NCBI GenBank assembly: GCA_965153455.1 | Contig: OZ234494.1 | Span: 7,254,001 to 7,318,000, forward strand | DNA from: Sphagnum compactum | Lineage: Eukaryota > Bryophyta > Sphagnopsida > Sphagnales | Reading direction: 5' to 3' | Length of the DNA: 64,000 bases | Shown here: positions 1 through 12,137 of the stretch, one piece after another | Layout of the letters: each line of letters starts with the position of its first letter | Numbering within the stretch: the stretch's first letter is position 1 | The notes under the pieces: model-generated | Told to the model about the DNA's origin: nothing | Seen by the model: only the letters and a program-made list of their open reading frames with translations | Database searches by the model: none | Program-made: the position numbers and the translations under genes

Positions 1-194
1 CAATCAGCAAAAGATCAATCAGACTTGGGTTCTTTCAAAACAAAATACTTGTGAGCTCGGTGGGGAGCCAATTAATGAGTGTACAACAGTTGCAACAGAA
101 TGGATGAGAAGAAAATTCGGAAAACAAGGTTTCTATGACAATGGGTTTGTGCAAAAGAAGCCACGGGTATAACATGTCCCCGTGACTCCTGCCG

Positions 195-488
195 TTCTCT
201 CTCTCTCTCTCTCTCTCTCGCGCAAATCCCTCCCTCTCAACCCAAATTTTGCCACTTCCTCTCCCGTCTCTTGTAAGAAAATCCTTCCTTGCTGTCAACC
301 CAATATTGTCACTCTCTCTCCCCTCTCTTGTAAGCAATTTGGGCCTCACTACCAGCTCCAAAAATTTGCCACTCTCTCCTTCTCCCTTCCCTTGTAAGAA
401 ATTTGCTCCTAAATCCCAACTCACAAACAAATTTGCCACTCTTTCTCCCCTCTCTTTCTCCACAAATTTGCTCCTCACTCCCAACTAA
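195..488 (+). repeat. (CT)n tract and ~60-bp pyrimidine-rich tandem repeat
   Basis: CT dinucleotides at 195..219 are followed by about four diverged units of the form AATTTGCCACTCTCTC..CTTGTAAGAAATTTG (241..488). The open frames here are low-complexity. Confidence 0.75.
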
Positions 489-3400
489 GTTTTGGTACTC
501 GCCTCTCCACTTCTGATGTCTTTATAAAACACCGCCTACACCCCTCTCTCTCTCTCTTCTATGTCACCAACAAAATAAAATCACACTCCAATGGCAAAAT
601 CCAAAATAAGTAATATTTTAAGTACGTAACTTACCTGAAAATATATGTTTCAATAATTTATTGTATACTAAGGCCCCAAGAATGCAATATTCCTCTTAGT
701 GGAAAGCCCCAGGGTGGGGGGGGGAAGGGGGAAAGGAATTCCCAAAATAAGGGACCTAGGACAAGGAGGCCATAGCCATGTCCAGCACCACAATTGGGGA
801 ATGCCTCCCACCCATGGACTTTACCCAGCATCAAGTGTGAGAGGCCAAGGATATCATGAACCTAAAAAATATGTCCAAGTTTCAGCGGGGGAGGGGTTTT
901 CATGGACCTAAGGGACCTAGGACGAACGAGGAAACCCTTCAACGACACTTAGGAAATTAAATTTCTCTAAGTGCTTTTTATGTGTAAGGTAAAAACCCTG
1001 GCGTCAAGGACCCCTTATTTCAGGAATGCCTCAGCCTAAGGGCACGCACGGGGGGCATTAAAATGTAAGTGTTTCACATGTAGGGTTAAAGCCCCAAGAG
1101 TGGTTAACATTCTCAAAATAATGGGCCTAGGACAAATAAGATCCATTCATCCCGCTCCTAATGAGTAGGTGCAAGACCCCTCCTCTTTTCTACTTAGGAA
1201 TATTGATGAATTACAAGGTGCCCACCAAACCAAATACGCTACGAAAATTCCTCAGCAAAAAAACTTTTTGGTCTACTTGGAGGACACATTATAAGAAGCA
1301 AAATGTATTCTCCACAAAAGGCATGGTGTTTTATACATGGAGTGTAGGGTAGACCAGCTCATCGTCGATCACCTGCCGATGACTGAACATTTATTTATAT
1401 TTTCATCGTATGTGCTTCATCTCGAGTGATTTAAAATATTATTATGGGAGCGCTACCTCAAGCTTTAGAAATCAGCTTTGAAATGCAAAGGAAAAGGAGT
1501 TATGAAAAAATAACAAGAAGAAAATAAGCTTTTCAACTTACAAAACACGTTTTTTTTGTTTTTCTTTTTTTTTGGAATTTTTTTTTTAAAAAAAAAACCT
1601 CATAACTTTTTTATTTCTTATTCATTTTAAATGATTTTAAAGTGCTATATGAGTGCCACCTGAAGTTCTACAAATCATCTTGGAACTCTAATAGCAATAG
1701 AGCAAACATATGAGGAATGTTTTGGGTGTTTGAGAACTGGCCTTTTTGGTGTTTGGGAACTGGCCTTTTTGGTGTTTGATGGTTTTTTTTTGAGTTCTTG
1801 ACCCCTTTACTTCGGGGGCCCAGAACTTTCTCATTGCTGATATTTTTCACCATCTTGTAATTTAAGTGTTAATCATTATGTTGAAGACCTTTGGATTGAG
1901 GGTCTATTTGTTGATTGTTTAATCTGATGTTAATTATCATGCAGCCAAGATACTGCAAAATCACAAACATTGCATTGCTTTGCAAATTTGTAGTTGGTTA
2001 CCTTCACATAACACCTTGAATTGAAAAAATGTATTGTGAAGTAGGACAAGGGCAATAAAATCATGACATATGATAAATATGGTTCATGTGGTTTATCGTT
2101 TTTCAAAACAATCCTTAAAAAAATGATCACATAGTTTTGTTAAAGAACATTGGCAACACCACATTGACTTGCAAAAGGCGCAAAAAGATTGCACATTAGT
2201 GGATCAAGTGTTAAAACCTTTCATCTAGTTCCAACAAGCCCAATATGGTAATGCTATTACTAACTTTTGTGGGTTTGCCAACCCCTAAACCAAAAAGATG
2301 ACTAAAAATCAAGTTTCTTGAGGATCGCATCTTGTATGTAATATATTTCCAATACTTTTATTTTGAAACTTAAGACTTGTACTTCCTTTTCAAAAGAACT
2401 TTGTTGAAGAGGTTATATTTTCCATCACGACCACAATGTTCTCTCTATCGTTGTGTCACCACTTTTAACCACTCCACTCACAATTTTTGAAAGTTTCTAT
2501 TTGGACATGAGCAAATGTAGAGGTGATGTTTTTGCTTTTGTTATCAACTTTTTGAACAATCAATGGGTTCCACTTATAAGTATTACAATAGGCCTTTTTC
2601 AAATGTATGACAATCCATGGACAACCATGGTTGTGTGATTGAAATCTTTGCTTGATAGTTTTCAATTGTTTTGGCATGCAAAAATGAATTTGTCAACAAA
2701 GACAAAAAATATATATGTCAATTGCCATGTTTGATACCTTTCAATTTATTATGTTTGTGAAATTCTAAAAGATTGTACTAAGATCCATGTTTCAAAGGGT
2801 GCTTCTTTTGGGAATGTGAATGGTTTGGTAAAGGCTTTGTTTGTATTCAAGGACAAATAAAGAAAAAATATAGTTCAATAAACAAACATATAGTTTACAA
2901 AACAAAATCCTTTTTCCAAACACGTACTTTTTGTATGGTGAAAAGTTACTGAATTGTGCTTGATCGGGGAAATCAAATGTTTTCCATTTTTTTTCATTTT
3001 GAACTAGCCATTCAAATACTATATTGCAATTGAATAACCCTTGTAAAAGGGCAAACCTTTGGTATATTCTTTAGAAAATAAAAATATTTCTTTAATTCGT
3101 TAAATAAAATTCGAAAGATTTGCAGATTTATGCATTACAGACTCGCACTTTTGAATTGAAATAACATTAAGTATTTTTAAAAGGGTAGTAAAAAACCTAA
3201 AATGCTCAAATCTAGGGCATGTTGATTGGCCCATCACCAAAAAAATTTAATTAAGCTTTAAATATCTTGAAATACTTGTAATCTACTCATTTGGGTTAGC
3301 TAATTTAGGTTACAAGAGTAGAACTTAAGGCAGAGAATACAAAATAAAATGAGGAGCCATTGGGAATACTTTGAGGAACATGTTGTAAACCCATTGGGAA

Positions 3401-5555
3401 CTTGATGGGAATGCATTGGGAACAAAAAAATCCCAACTCCCCCACTCTCCTTCAAAACAAAACAAAACACGAGCACGGTAGGTGCATTTTACCTCGCCTC
3501 ATTGGATGTAAGAAATTTGTTTGTCTACTTGTGTTCTTTGTCATTTCTGCCTTAGACTAATGGTAAGGGCATGAATTATGAATGTATATTGAATTATTAT
3601 TTTTTAATTTTTTATTGAATTGCTCAAGTTTCAATTCCTTACAACCATGTTGAATTTGTTATTTCAAGTTATCATTGAATCAATGTTTCAATTTTGTGAA
3701 TCATGTTGAATTAGCATTGTTTTAATTTCTCACTAAACGAATGTTTCAATTCTTCACGATCATATTCAATTGATATTTCAATTCTCACATATAAAAACAC
3801 AAACACGATTCAAAAACTTAATAACACAAATACTATGAACATACAAAAGATTATTTCAACTTTGAACAATTTGGTTGCCTTAACAATACTAAACAATCTA
3901 ACGATCATTGTAATCAACCCAATTACAACACAAGTCACCAAATCAATAGGTCCCCCAAAATCCTAAAATATCTTGGTTTCAAACCTTGAGGGAATTTTGG
4001 GCAACATTACATGGAAGGCAAGTGAACACCTACAAAATTGAGATAGTAGTTTTGAGTCTACATTAGATGGGAAATCTCCAAATTGAATGTCTTTATTTAG
4101 GTAAAATTTGCTTCTTATTTAGTCAACTTTAACATGAGCGGGTGCTTGAGGTTGAAAGACCATTCCTAGGGAGACCCAATTGGCCATGAACTTCTTCTTG
4201 GCCATACTTTTAGAATTGGAGTCCGTGAAGTCAACAAGAAATTATGGCCCTCCATTGGATTCGGAAAGTAGCCAACTTGCCACACAAATTTGTCATTGGT
4301 GAGGGGGAATCAAGTGGGGTTGAGTGTAGGTCCCATGACCCATGTGTTACTATCTCAACTCATCCAATAGAAGTTGTGGTTAAGTGTGGATATCTGCAGT
4401 CCATAAGTACCACCAAGTTATAGGCCCCATTCCAAGCTACTACAAGTAACATTATGTCTATGCATCTATATGCATATGTTTACAATCCACATGGGTTTTT
4501 GTTGATAGATCTAAACAATGAAAGAGTTTTTTAGGAGACTCAAGTTGAACTCGTATAACATCCTAGTCAAAAAAAGGATGTATTGACAACAAGTATGCAG
4601 ATGTAAACCCTAAACCCTAATCCCAACAAATATACACCTATAAGTGGTAGCTATGTATGTAACTGGTCAGAGTGCGTCTGCATAGCCTGATATTTTCCTT
4701 GCCCACCAACTGCCCAATTTGGCCACTAATGGTCCGTATTGTACCAACTTGATATTTTACCTTCCCAACAACTGCCCAATTTGGGCCACGATATGATATG
4801 ATGTACCAAGCTTCAACTCGGGGAATTCCCATCTGTTTTGCACTTGCAGAATTTATGGCTCCTGAATGAATCAAGTGCATTTCTGTAATACAAAACTGAT
4901 AATGTACATAGTGCTTTTGGGCCAGTTCAACACTAATTATATTATTTTCAGACAAGTTGAAGAGATTCATATTTTTTTATGAAGGAAAAATAATGAATCT
5001 GATGGAAGATATTTTTACTTGTCAAAAATCAAATCTTCCCACAATTTTATCGATTGTTTGTTCAACAAACATGTGCCCAAGTTGCCAATGTACTGCAGTA
5101 TTTTTGAATGGTTGAAATTGACAAAGAAATTTTGCAAAGTGAGGTTGTTGTTACTCCAACAATTTCCAAAAGCAATCAGCACCCACTAAAGCCTAATAGC
5201 ATCTATGCTATTGAACACAGGAATCAATCACATGCAAAAGCATTTCAAGTCCACCGAGCATCATCCCATCTGTCTTACAACCAGGGTGGTGAACCAGCAC
5301 CCACGGGAAGACCCATACCTTCATATCTTGAGTGAGTGAGGCCTGTATGCGAGGAGGGTTCTTGTAGGCTAGGTGTTCTTTTAGATGTTCGTTCTTGCCC
5401 CTCTCCTTATTTGATATGCTTCTTACAACTTGGGGGGGGGTTCAAGCACTTAATTTGTTCCTGTTCTTTCAGCCATCCATCCTCTTCTCTTTGAGGATTC
5501 TTCATTTGTCAGAACTTGGGTTCTTCCATCCATCTTGTACTTTTTTTTTTCCTCC
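489..5555. other. No gene recognised
   Basis: AT-rich non-coding DNA. A C/G-rich patch at 690-1140 has recurring GGGACCTAGGAC/GGGCCTAGGAC words and may be an old transposon. The D2 repeat lies at 3205..3600. Short reading frames (for example 5108..5335) match nothing I know. Confidence 0.6.
3205..3600 (+). repeat. Dispersed repeat family D2 (GGGAACA), copy 1
   Basis: Shares with 50390..50650, in the same order, TTGG(C/T)CCATCAC, TTACAAGA(G)TAGAACTTA, GAGGAG(C/T)(C/T)ATTGGGAA and a run of GGGAAC words, ending near a TAATGGTAGGGGCATGAA-like block. Non-coding. Confidence 0.7.
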
Positions 5556-5807
5556 CCTTTGTTGAGTGCTTTTGTTTTTTTTTAAATGAATGGCAAGGTT
5601 TTCATCATCTTTTAAATGGCACAATTAGACCTAACAAACACCTTTGTTGGGTGCTTTTGTTTTTTTTATGAATGGCAAGGTTTTCATCATCTTTTAAATG
5701 GCACAATTAGACCTAACAAACACCTTTGTTGGGTGCTTTTGTTTTTTTTTTTATGAATGGCAAGGTTTTCATCATCTTTTAAATGGCACAATTAGACCTA
5801 ACAAACA
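5556..5807 (+). repeat. Three tandem ~83-bp units
   Basis: Units start at 5556, 5641 and 5723, each with CCTTTGTTGGGTGCTTTTGT, ATGAATGGCAAGGTTTTCAT, CATCTTTTAAATGGCACAAT and TAGACCTAACAAACA. They differ mainly in the length of the T run, so they are young or homogenised. Confidence 0.92.
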
Positions 5808-7372
5808 AACAATTGGTTAGATTTGGACTCAGAGACACCCTGATTTAGTGTAGGTGTGAGGATATTTATATAAGATTTAGAAGCAATTCATTCAGATGAA
5901 TTTTAGCTTTCCATGGTGCGTGCCCTTGTGGGCTGGTTCACTCCGACCGCACAACACACATGAGCAAATAAGACTTTAATACTATAAAATGTTTGTCGTA
6001 TGTGAGGTTCTTGTTTTGTCCTGCTTGAGGTGAGCAGACTGACGAGGCAGCTTGGCCAAGTTCCCTTGTCTTTTGGCAACATTACAAGCTCGTGTTACTG
6101 CTGCCAAACAAACTGAAAGAGAGAGAGAGAGCAAAGAATCAAGCAATCTCCCTCCCTATTACTCTGGAGACCCACTGTTCAGTGTTGTTGCAGGCATGAA
6201 AATCTGTAGCTTCTATATTTTCATCACATAAAATCAATCTTTTGAGGCTGTAATTGACTTCGTACGCACACTTATATCGTTTTTGCACCACACATCCGAA
6301 GTTTTGCACATGATTTTGGTTTTTCATGCAGCCAGCCAGCCGGACAAAAAGTTAGAGCACCCCCCCCTTTGGTCCATCATTGGAGAAGAGAATTTTGAAT
6401 TTGCATTCGAAATTGCGGCCAATTCTCCTGTCATCGATTTTGCTTCTAGACCCTTTCTTTTGTCGTAAGGAGGCCATTTTTGCTTTTTAGACGCTTACTT
6501 TTTAACCCCCCAAGAATACCTGTGAACGCAGGATTCTGCTACATACCCATCACTAGGGTAGCCGAGTATGTCGTTTCTGGTCCTGTGGGGAGGCCGTCAT
6601 CGGGAGATTCCGGTAAGTAGGTCCTCAATTGTTGCTTTTTATTTTTGCCCCCCACCCCCCAACCCCCCCCCCCCCCACTTCTTGAGATTTGATTTTTCCC
6701 AGCTTCAGCTGGGTTTTATGGTAGGCCGGTTTTTGCTCACCAAATAAATGATGAACGCGGGCCAAGTTGTAAAAGTTTGAACTTCCATACCATACTAACT
6801 TGGCACCGTTGACACTAATTATACATTATTCAGTCACGAGAAATATTGAACTTTTCCGAACAAAAATATTTTTGCCCCAAAAGAAAAATATTTTTGTGAA
6901 GGAAAATAGAGAATCTAGTTTTACAAAAAAAAAAAAAATTTAAATTCTAGGATGTTATATTTTCAACATGAAATCTTTCAAAATAAAATAATTATTCAAC
7001 ACTGAACTATTGAACTTGCCATGGTACGTACGAAGGCACCCAAAGTAGGTAGCTATTTAGGTAGTAGGTATATATATAAAATACGTATGGTCCATGGCAA
7101 CCTGGTGGGCCTCCAACTAAGCCCTTGCAAAAGTATAGATTTCGTTGAAAATCAAAACAAAAAAACAAGTGAAGACAGCCTCTAGTTTGTGAAACCAACT
7201 AGTGTTGTTATTGGTCGGAATTTGCTGTTTCTCTTTCTCCTAACCTATAGGCCCCAGTATTGTCGAGATGCACCCAATTTGCACACCCATTAATTAGACC
7301 CAGATGCGCTCCCACTTTCCCGTCAGCAAATTTCAAAACAAATGTTTAAAATATATTATTGTTCAGGCATCA
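5808..7372. other. No gene recognised
   Basis: Mixed non-coding DNA with a (GA)n run near 6118, poly-C runs at 6360 and 6650-6680 and AT-rich flanks. Nothing coding is supported. Confidence 0.6.
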
Positions 7373-7620
7373 TTACATATAGTAAAGGACGTCGGGATGA
7401 AAAATGAAGCTTCCCCTGAATTCATCCCATCGTCCATCCGTCCCGTCGTCCCTCTGTCCATCCGTCTGATCGTTCATGCGAATCATCGCCCTGAAAGCTC
7501 CGAGGTTGTCGACTGGACACCATCCCTCTACTGAGTCTGACATTGGAGCTTTCTGCCCACCAAGAATGGGAAGGAAATAAACTAAGAATGGCCCTCCATC
7601 CATGTCCCTATTTAAAGATA
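7373..7620 (-). repeat. Dispersed repeat family D1, copy 1
   Basis: About 245 bp, from TAAATAGGGACATGGATGG to the end TCCCGACGTCCTTTACTATA (read on minus). It includes the block CCCATTCTTGGTGGGCAGAA and a variable GACGGACGGA-like stretch. Homologous copies lie at 11815..12137 and 22350..22437. It codes for nothing recognisable. Confidence 0.8.
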
Positions 7621-7739
7621 CATCATCATCATCATCAATTGTAAAGGAGTATGTAATTGAAGGGATATTTCACCCCTTCCTTCCTGGCTATGACAAAGGC
7701 ATTATATATGCACTTCCAATTTATTTGACCGAACAAAAA

Positions 7740-7990
7740 GGCCAATATTAGGGAACCACATTGGGAACACAGTGAGAATTTCAGGAACCTGATGGAGAAC
7801 AGGTTCCAAAATGGATGGATGGGAACACTGTGGGAACAGACCCCAAAAAAAAAAACCCAAATCCCCTCCATTTCCCCCCTCCCCTCCCCCCCCCCAAAAA
7901 CCCAAAACCCAAAACCCAAAAGAAAAAAACTAAGTCCCCCTCGAGTGCATGTTGTCCATTCACATTGGCTGCATGAAATTGAAGAACCCA
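7740..7990 (+). repeat. Dispersed repeat family D2, C-rich copy
   Basis: GGGAAC/GGAACA words followed by an A- and C-homopolymer stretch, then GAGTGCATG..G..C..TTC and CATTGGCTGCATGAAATT; matches 10690..10895 in order. Apparent reading frames through the poly-C tract are low-complexity artefacts. Confidence 0.7.
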
Positions 7991-8199
7991 TAAAAAGTTA
8001 AAACAAAGTTGGAACCAAATTTATAATTCTTTGATGCATGCAGACTCTGGAAGTTGCACAAAAGTGAGGGAGGGATTTTAGGCATGTGCATGCTATTAGC
8101 ATGAATATTATTGGGTTAGCCTAAAACTCTAAAACCCTAAACCTCAACTGAGTTAATATTTGGTTTCACCTTGGTAACCAATTCGAGGAAATAGGTCTC

Positions 8200-8350
8200 A
8201 TATGTAGGTACATAGTAGGTTGAATAATAGTTAACTACTAGGTAGGTAAGTAGATGGTTTATACATAGGGAAGGACTGTTTTTACTACCTACCTAATATC
8301 AACCTGCTTGTGGCTCAGTGGGTTGTTATTAGGTAGGTAGGTAGGAGAAA
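8200..8350 (+). repeat. TAGG-type tetranucleotide-rich stretch
   Basis: Irregular GTAGGTA/CTACCTA words, similar in composition to 59560..59790. Confidence 0.6.
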
Positions 8351-8639
8351 AGAGGTAACTAAGCTAACCACCATGGTTAGCTAAGGAACTGGAACCCAAC
8401 AGAGAACTGTTCCCTCATCACTTACCATTCATCCTTCATGGTGGGCCAGAGTGAACCAACAGCCCCCATGACTCCACCAGTTGGCCGTTCTGTCCATAGG
8501 ATGGGGCTGTTTTTCATCTGCCTCTTTACCCTCCGTTTGCCAACATTCAACTACAGTCAATCTTTGTTGGTTGCCGACCTTTGATCATTTTTTTCGGTTG
8601 CTAATTTTTTCTCAACCCTTACCTACCTTTTATCTTTTG

Positions 8640-9430
8640 GCAAAACATATATTTATTTTAGGCTAAACATTTATCTCTTGTTGGTTAAATTCCTATCTCT
8701 TCTTGGCTAAATTTTTATTTCTTGGCAAAACTCATATCTCTTTTTGACTAAATTTTTATCTCTTGACAAAACTTTTATCTCTTCTTGGTTAAACTTTTAT
8801 CTCTTGGCGAAACCTATATCTCTTCTTGACTAAATTTCTATTTCTTAGCAAAACCTAAATTTCTTATTGGTTAAATTTATATTTTTCTTGGTTAAATTTC
8901 TATTTTTTTCTTAACTAAATTTTTATCTCTCAACAAATCCTATATATCTTATTGGCTAAACTTCTATCTCTTATTAGCTAAACTTTTATCTCTTAACAAA
9001 ATCTACATTTCTTTTTGCTTAAACTTTTATTTCTTATTGGCTAAATTTTATTTTTTCTTGGCTAAACTTTTTTTTCGCAAAACCCTTTTTTGGCTAAAAT
9101 TTTATCTCTTCTTGGTTAAACTTTTATCTACTTTTGTCTAAACTTTTATCTCTTGGCAAAGCCTTTATCTCTTCTTGGCTAAACTTATATCTCTTGCTAG
9201 TTAAACATTAATTTTTTTTTTATTAAACTTTTATCTCTTGGCAAAATTTATATCTCTTATTGACTAAATTTATATCTCTTCTTGGTTAAACTTTTATCTC
9301 TTCTTGACTAAACTTTTATCTCTTCTTAACGAAATTTTTATCTCTTATCAAAACCTCTATCTCTTTTTGGTTAAACTTTTATTTCTTGGCAAAACCTATA
9401 TTTCTTCTTGACTAAACTTTTATCTTTTGA
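8640..9430 (+). repeat. Degenerate ~20-bp satellite-like array
   Basis: Around 35-40 diverged units of the type TTTATCTCTTCTTGGCTAAA alternating with CTTGGCAAAACC variants. The complement of the same units recurs at 25040..25320. Confidence 0.85.
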
Positions 9431-10689
9431 CTAAATTTATTTCTCTTTCTCCAATTTTATTGCCTTTTTCTTGTTATAATTTTTTTTTAATTTTTTTTAA
9501 AAATCATGAGTCTAGTTTCTTTATTTTTCTTTTGATTATAACAAAATTTAGAACTATCATTGTATTTTTTTTTATCACTGAAGGTGGATATTTTATGCAC
9601 AACATTTGGGTATTGCCTGAAACATAAGAAATCCAACCAAGAATTTATGCTTCAAATGCAAATATTGCATAGTTTTTTTTTTTCCCCTTATTTTAAGTAT
9701 TTTTCATCACAATGGCAAAACTATGGCTGAAGGTATTGCATACATTGGACCGATCATGATGTGATGAGACTTGAATGACAATGAACCAAGTTTCCATAAT
9801 ACCCTCATGTTGAGATGGGGCACTTATTATAGAATTGAAATGCAAATAACCCAAGTCCTTACAATTCCCATGTCATTTTTGCTACCAATTATATTTAGAC
9901 CATAGAAAGGTTGGAAGATGCAAATATTGCAAATACTTTCTCATCCACCACCTAGGTTAGGGCAACTTATATCCACATTGTCAATATCTATACAAATGTT
10001 TAAATTTAAGTCAACATAATTTCCTACGCAATCCATTGCATCAACCCTAAATTATGTAAACATTTGAACTAATGGAGTTTTAACCCTCATCTAGAAATTA
10101 AATAGTTTCATACAAATGACCAAAAAACCCTTAACCTAATTTGTAAATTTTGTTTGCATAAACCATAAATAATGGATACATAGGCTTACATTTGAGAAAC
10201 TAAGCACAACTATACAAATCAACCCTAAAATATTGAATTAAGACCTTTTTATGCAACAAAAAATCCCTACATTGACCTTCAATTAAATAAACACAAAAAG
10301 AATTAGTTACATAATTTTAATGCTACATTTTTTTACAACTAAGTGTTCAATTTAATTTTGAAATTATTTTTGCATAACCTTAAATTGTGTTCAAACTATA
10401 AACATTGAATACATAATTGTATTAAAAATATGAAACAATTTATATAAGTACCAATAAAACTTGTGCTTCAAACCTAATTTGGGGGGAGGAACCCCAACCT
10501 TTAATTAAATGTAAACAAAACAAGTAGGAAGGTTTATATCATTCACACCTTTGCCATGGAGTCACTTTCATTCTCCTCTCTTTTAGTAGATGAAAAAAGA
10601 TTCAATGGAAAGATGGAGTGTCTCCCCCTTTGGCCCTCCTATATAGGTGAGAATGGGGAGGACTTTGGGCAAAACATATAGGATTATAG
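9431..10689. other. No gene recognised
   Basis: AT-rich, no sustained coding pattern on either strand. Confidence 0.6.
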
Positions 10690-10895
10690 CGAGGTGCTAT
10701 TGGAAACACCCTTGGGAAACCCATGTGGGAACTTGAAGGGAACATGTTGGGAACAAAGGAAAAAAAAGAAAAAAAAAACCCTCTCTCCTCCTCCCCCCCT
10801 CCCCCCCCCCCCCCCCCCCCAAAACTTAAAAGAAACAAAATCAATGCACTTTGAGTGCATGCTGAGCCTTCCCATTGACTGCATGAAATTTCTAT
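10690..10895 (+). repeat. Dispersed repeat family D2, C-rich copy
   Basis: GGGAACTTGAAGGGAACATG, a long A tract and a run of about 20 C, then GAGTGCATGCTGAGCCTTCC and GACTGCATGAAATTTC. Same arrangement as at 7740. Confidence 0.7.
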
Positions 10896-10963
10896 TTCCA
10901 AAACTGTTCATCACCATTTTTGGCCTGGGCTGACGCAGCCAAAGATTGTTCTTTCACAACCTT

Positions 10964-10997
10964 ACTAGTTTGAACCCCGTGCCTAATGCACAGGTGC
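10964..10997 (-). mobile_element. Possible Helitron 3' terminus
   Basis: On the minus strand a small hairpin (CCTGTGC, loop, GCACGGG) is followed after seven bases by CTAG and then T. This matches the Helitron rule of a 3' hairpin, CTRR end and insertion between A and T. The element would extend to higher coordinates; no 5' TC end was identified. Confidence 0.35.
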
Positions 10998-11039
10998 GTT
11001 ATTTCAACAATGTTTGGTTCATGTTTTAGTTTTTTTTTA

Positions 11040-11780
11040 AGCTTTTATTTTTTTTATTTTTTATTTTTATGTGTTTTCTATTTTAATTATTATTTTGTAT
11101 AATAAAAGTAAAGTGTTTCTTTTTTCACTTTTGTATTTTTGTTTATTTGGATGCAAGTTTGAAGTTTGGAGAAAGAAGATACACCTCATTCTTTTTCAAG
11201 TAGGGTTTTTCTTCATTATTATAAGTTTTATTTTTTCTTATTTTCTACTCTTTATTTGGTTTCTTCTTTTTTTGTAATTTTTTTCTTTTAAAATGATTTT
11301 ACTGTATTTCCCTTTCCTTGTTTCATTCCTTTCCATTCCATTTTTATAGTTTTTGTGTTTTTACTTTTTTTTGTTTATGTTTGTTTCATGTTTTAATTTT
11401 TTCTATTCTTATTTTGTCTATCTTCATTTTTAAAATATTTTTATGTGTTTATTTATTTATTTAGTTTCTATTTTCTTTTCCAAAAAAATTCTAGTTTTTC
11501 TAATATGTTTTATAATAAAAAAAATTTAAAAAACTTTTTTATTTTTGTTTGATTAGATGCAGGTTTGAAGTTTGGAAAAAGAAGACAAACCTCATTTGTT
11601 TTTCAGGTATGGTTTTTTTTCTCTTTCTTTTGCTCTTTGTTTTGTTTCTTATTTTTTGTCATCTATTTTTGAATTTTCTTTTAAGATTATTTTACTGTAT
11701 TTCCTTTTTTTTTCATGTTAAAGTGTTTACAAAAAGTTTCTAATTGTTAAAGTGTTTTTCTGTTTTTATTTTATTCTAGT
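11040..11780 (+). repeat. T-rich stretch with a duplicated ~110-bp block
   Basis: TTTTTGTTT..T.GATGCA(A/G)GTTTGAAGTTTGGA, AAAGAAGA.ACACCTCATT and TTTTTCA.GTA.GGTTTTT occur at about 11127..11245 and again at 11539..11630. The hydrophobic reading frames in this interval are artefacts of T-richness. Confidence 0.65.
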
Positions 11781-11814
11781 TTTTTCCCTTTTTAAAATAT
11801 ATATTTGTTCTGTT

Positions 11815-12137
11815 TGGATGGATGACGGGGTGGATGACAGACGGATGGATGGATAGAAAGCTTCATTTCATCCCGACGTCCTTTATTATATGTAACTAAA
11901 TAGGGACATGGATGGAGGGTCATTGTTGGTTTATTTCCTTCCCATTCTTGGTGGGCAGAAAGCTGCAGTGTCAGACTCAACAGAGGGATGGTGTGCAGCT
12001 GGCAACCTCAGAGCTTTCAGGGTGTCAATTCGCATGGACAACTGGACGGATAGACAGAGGGATGACATGACGAATGGACGACGGGACGGATTCAGGGGAA
12101 GCTTCATTTCATCCCGACGTCCTTTCCTATATGTAAT
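11815..12137 (+). repeat. Dispersed repeat family D1, copies 2a and 2b in tandem
   Basis: The 3' part of one copy (11815..11897) abuts a complete copy (11898..12137) head to tail; both end in CATCCCGACGTCCTTT.. and TATATGTAA. Complete copy agrees with the 7.4-kb copy over its whole length. Confidence 0.8.

Noticed and set aside
7792-8001. Overlapping Pro-, Gly- and Lys-rich reading frames on both strands at 7.7-8.0 and 10.7-10.9 kb
   Set aside because: They run through poly-A/poly-C tracts of a dispersed repeat; no protein-like composition.
8640-9430. Regular repeats considered as a CRISPR array
   Set aside because: Units are contiguous and degenerate with no unique spacers, and the DNA is plant nuclear.
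11071-11743. Hydrophobic frames that could pass for small membrane proteins
   Set aside because: Phe/Leu runs follow from T-rich DNA; both copies come from a duplicated non-coding block.
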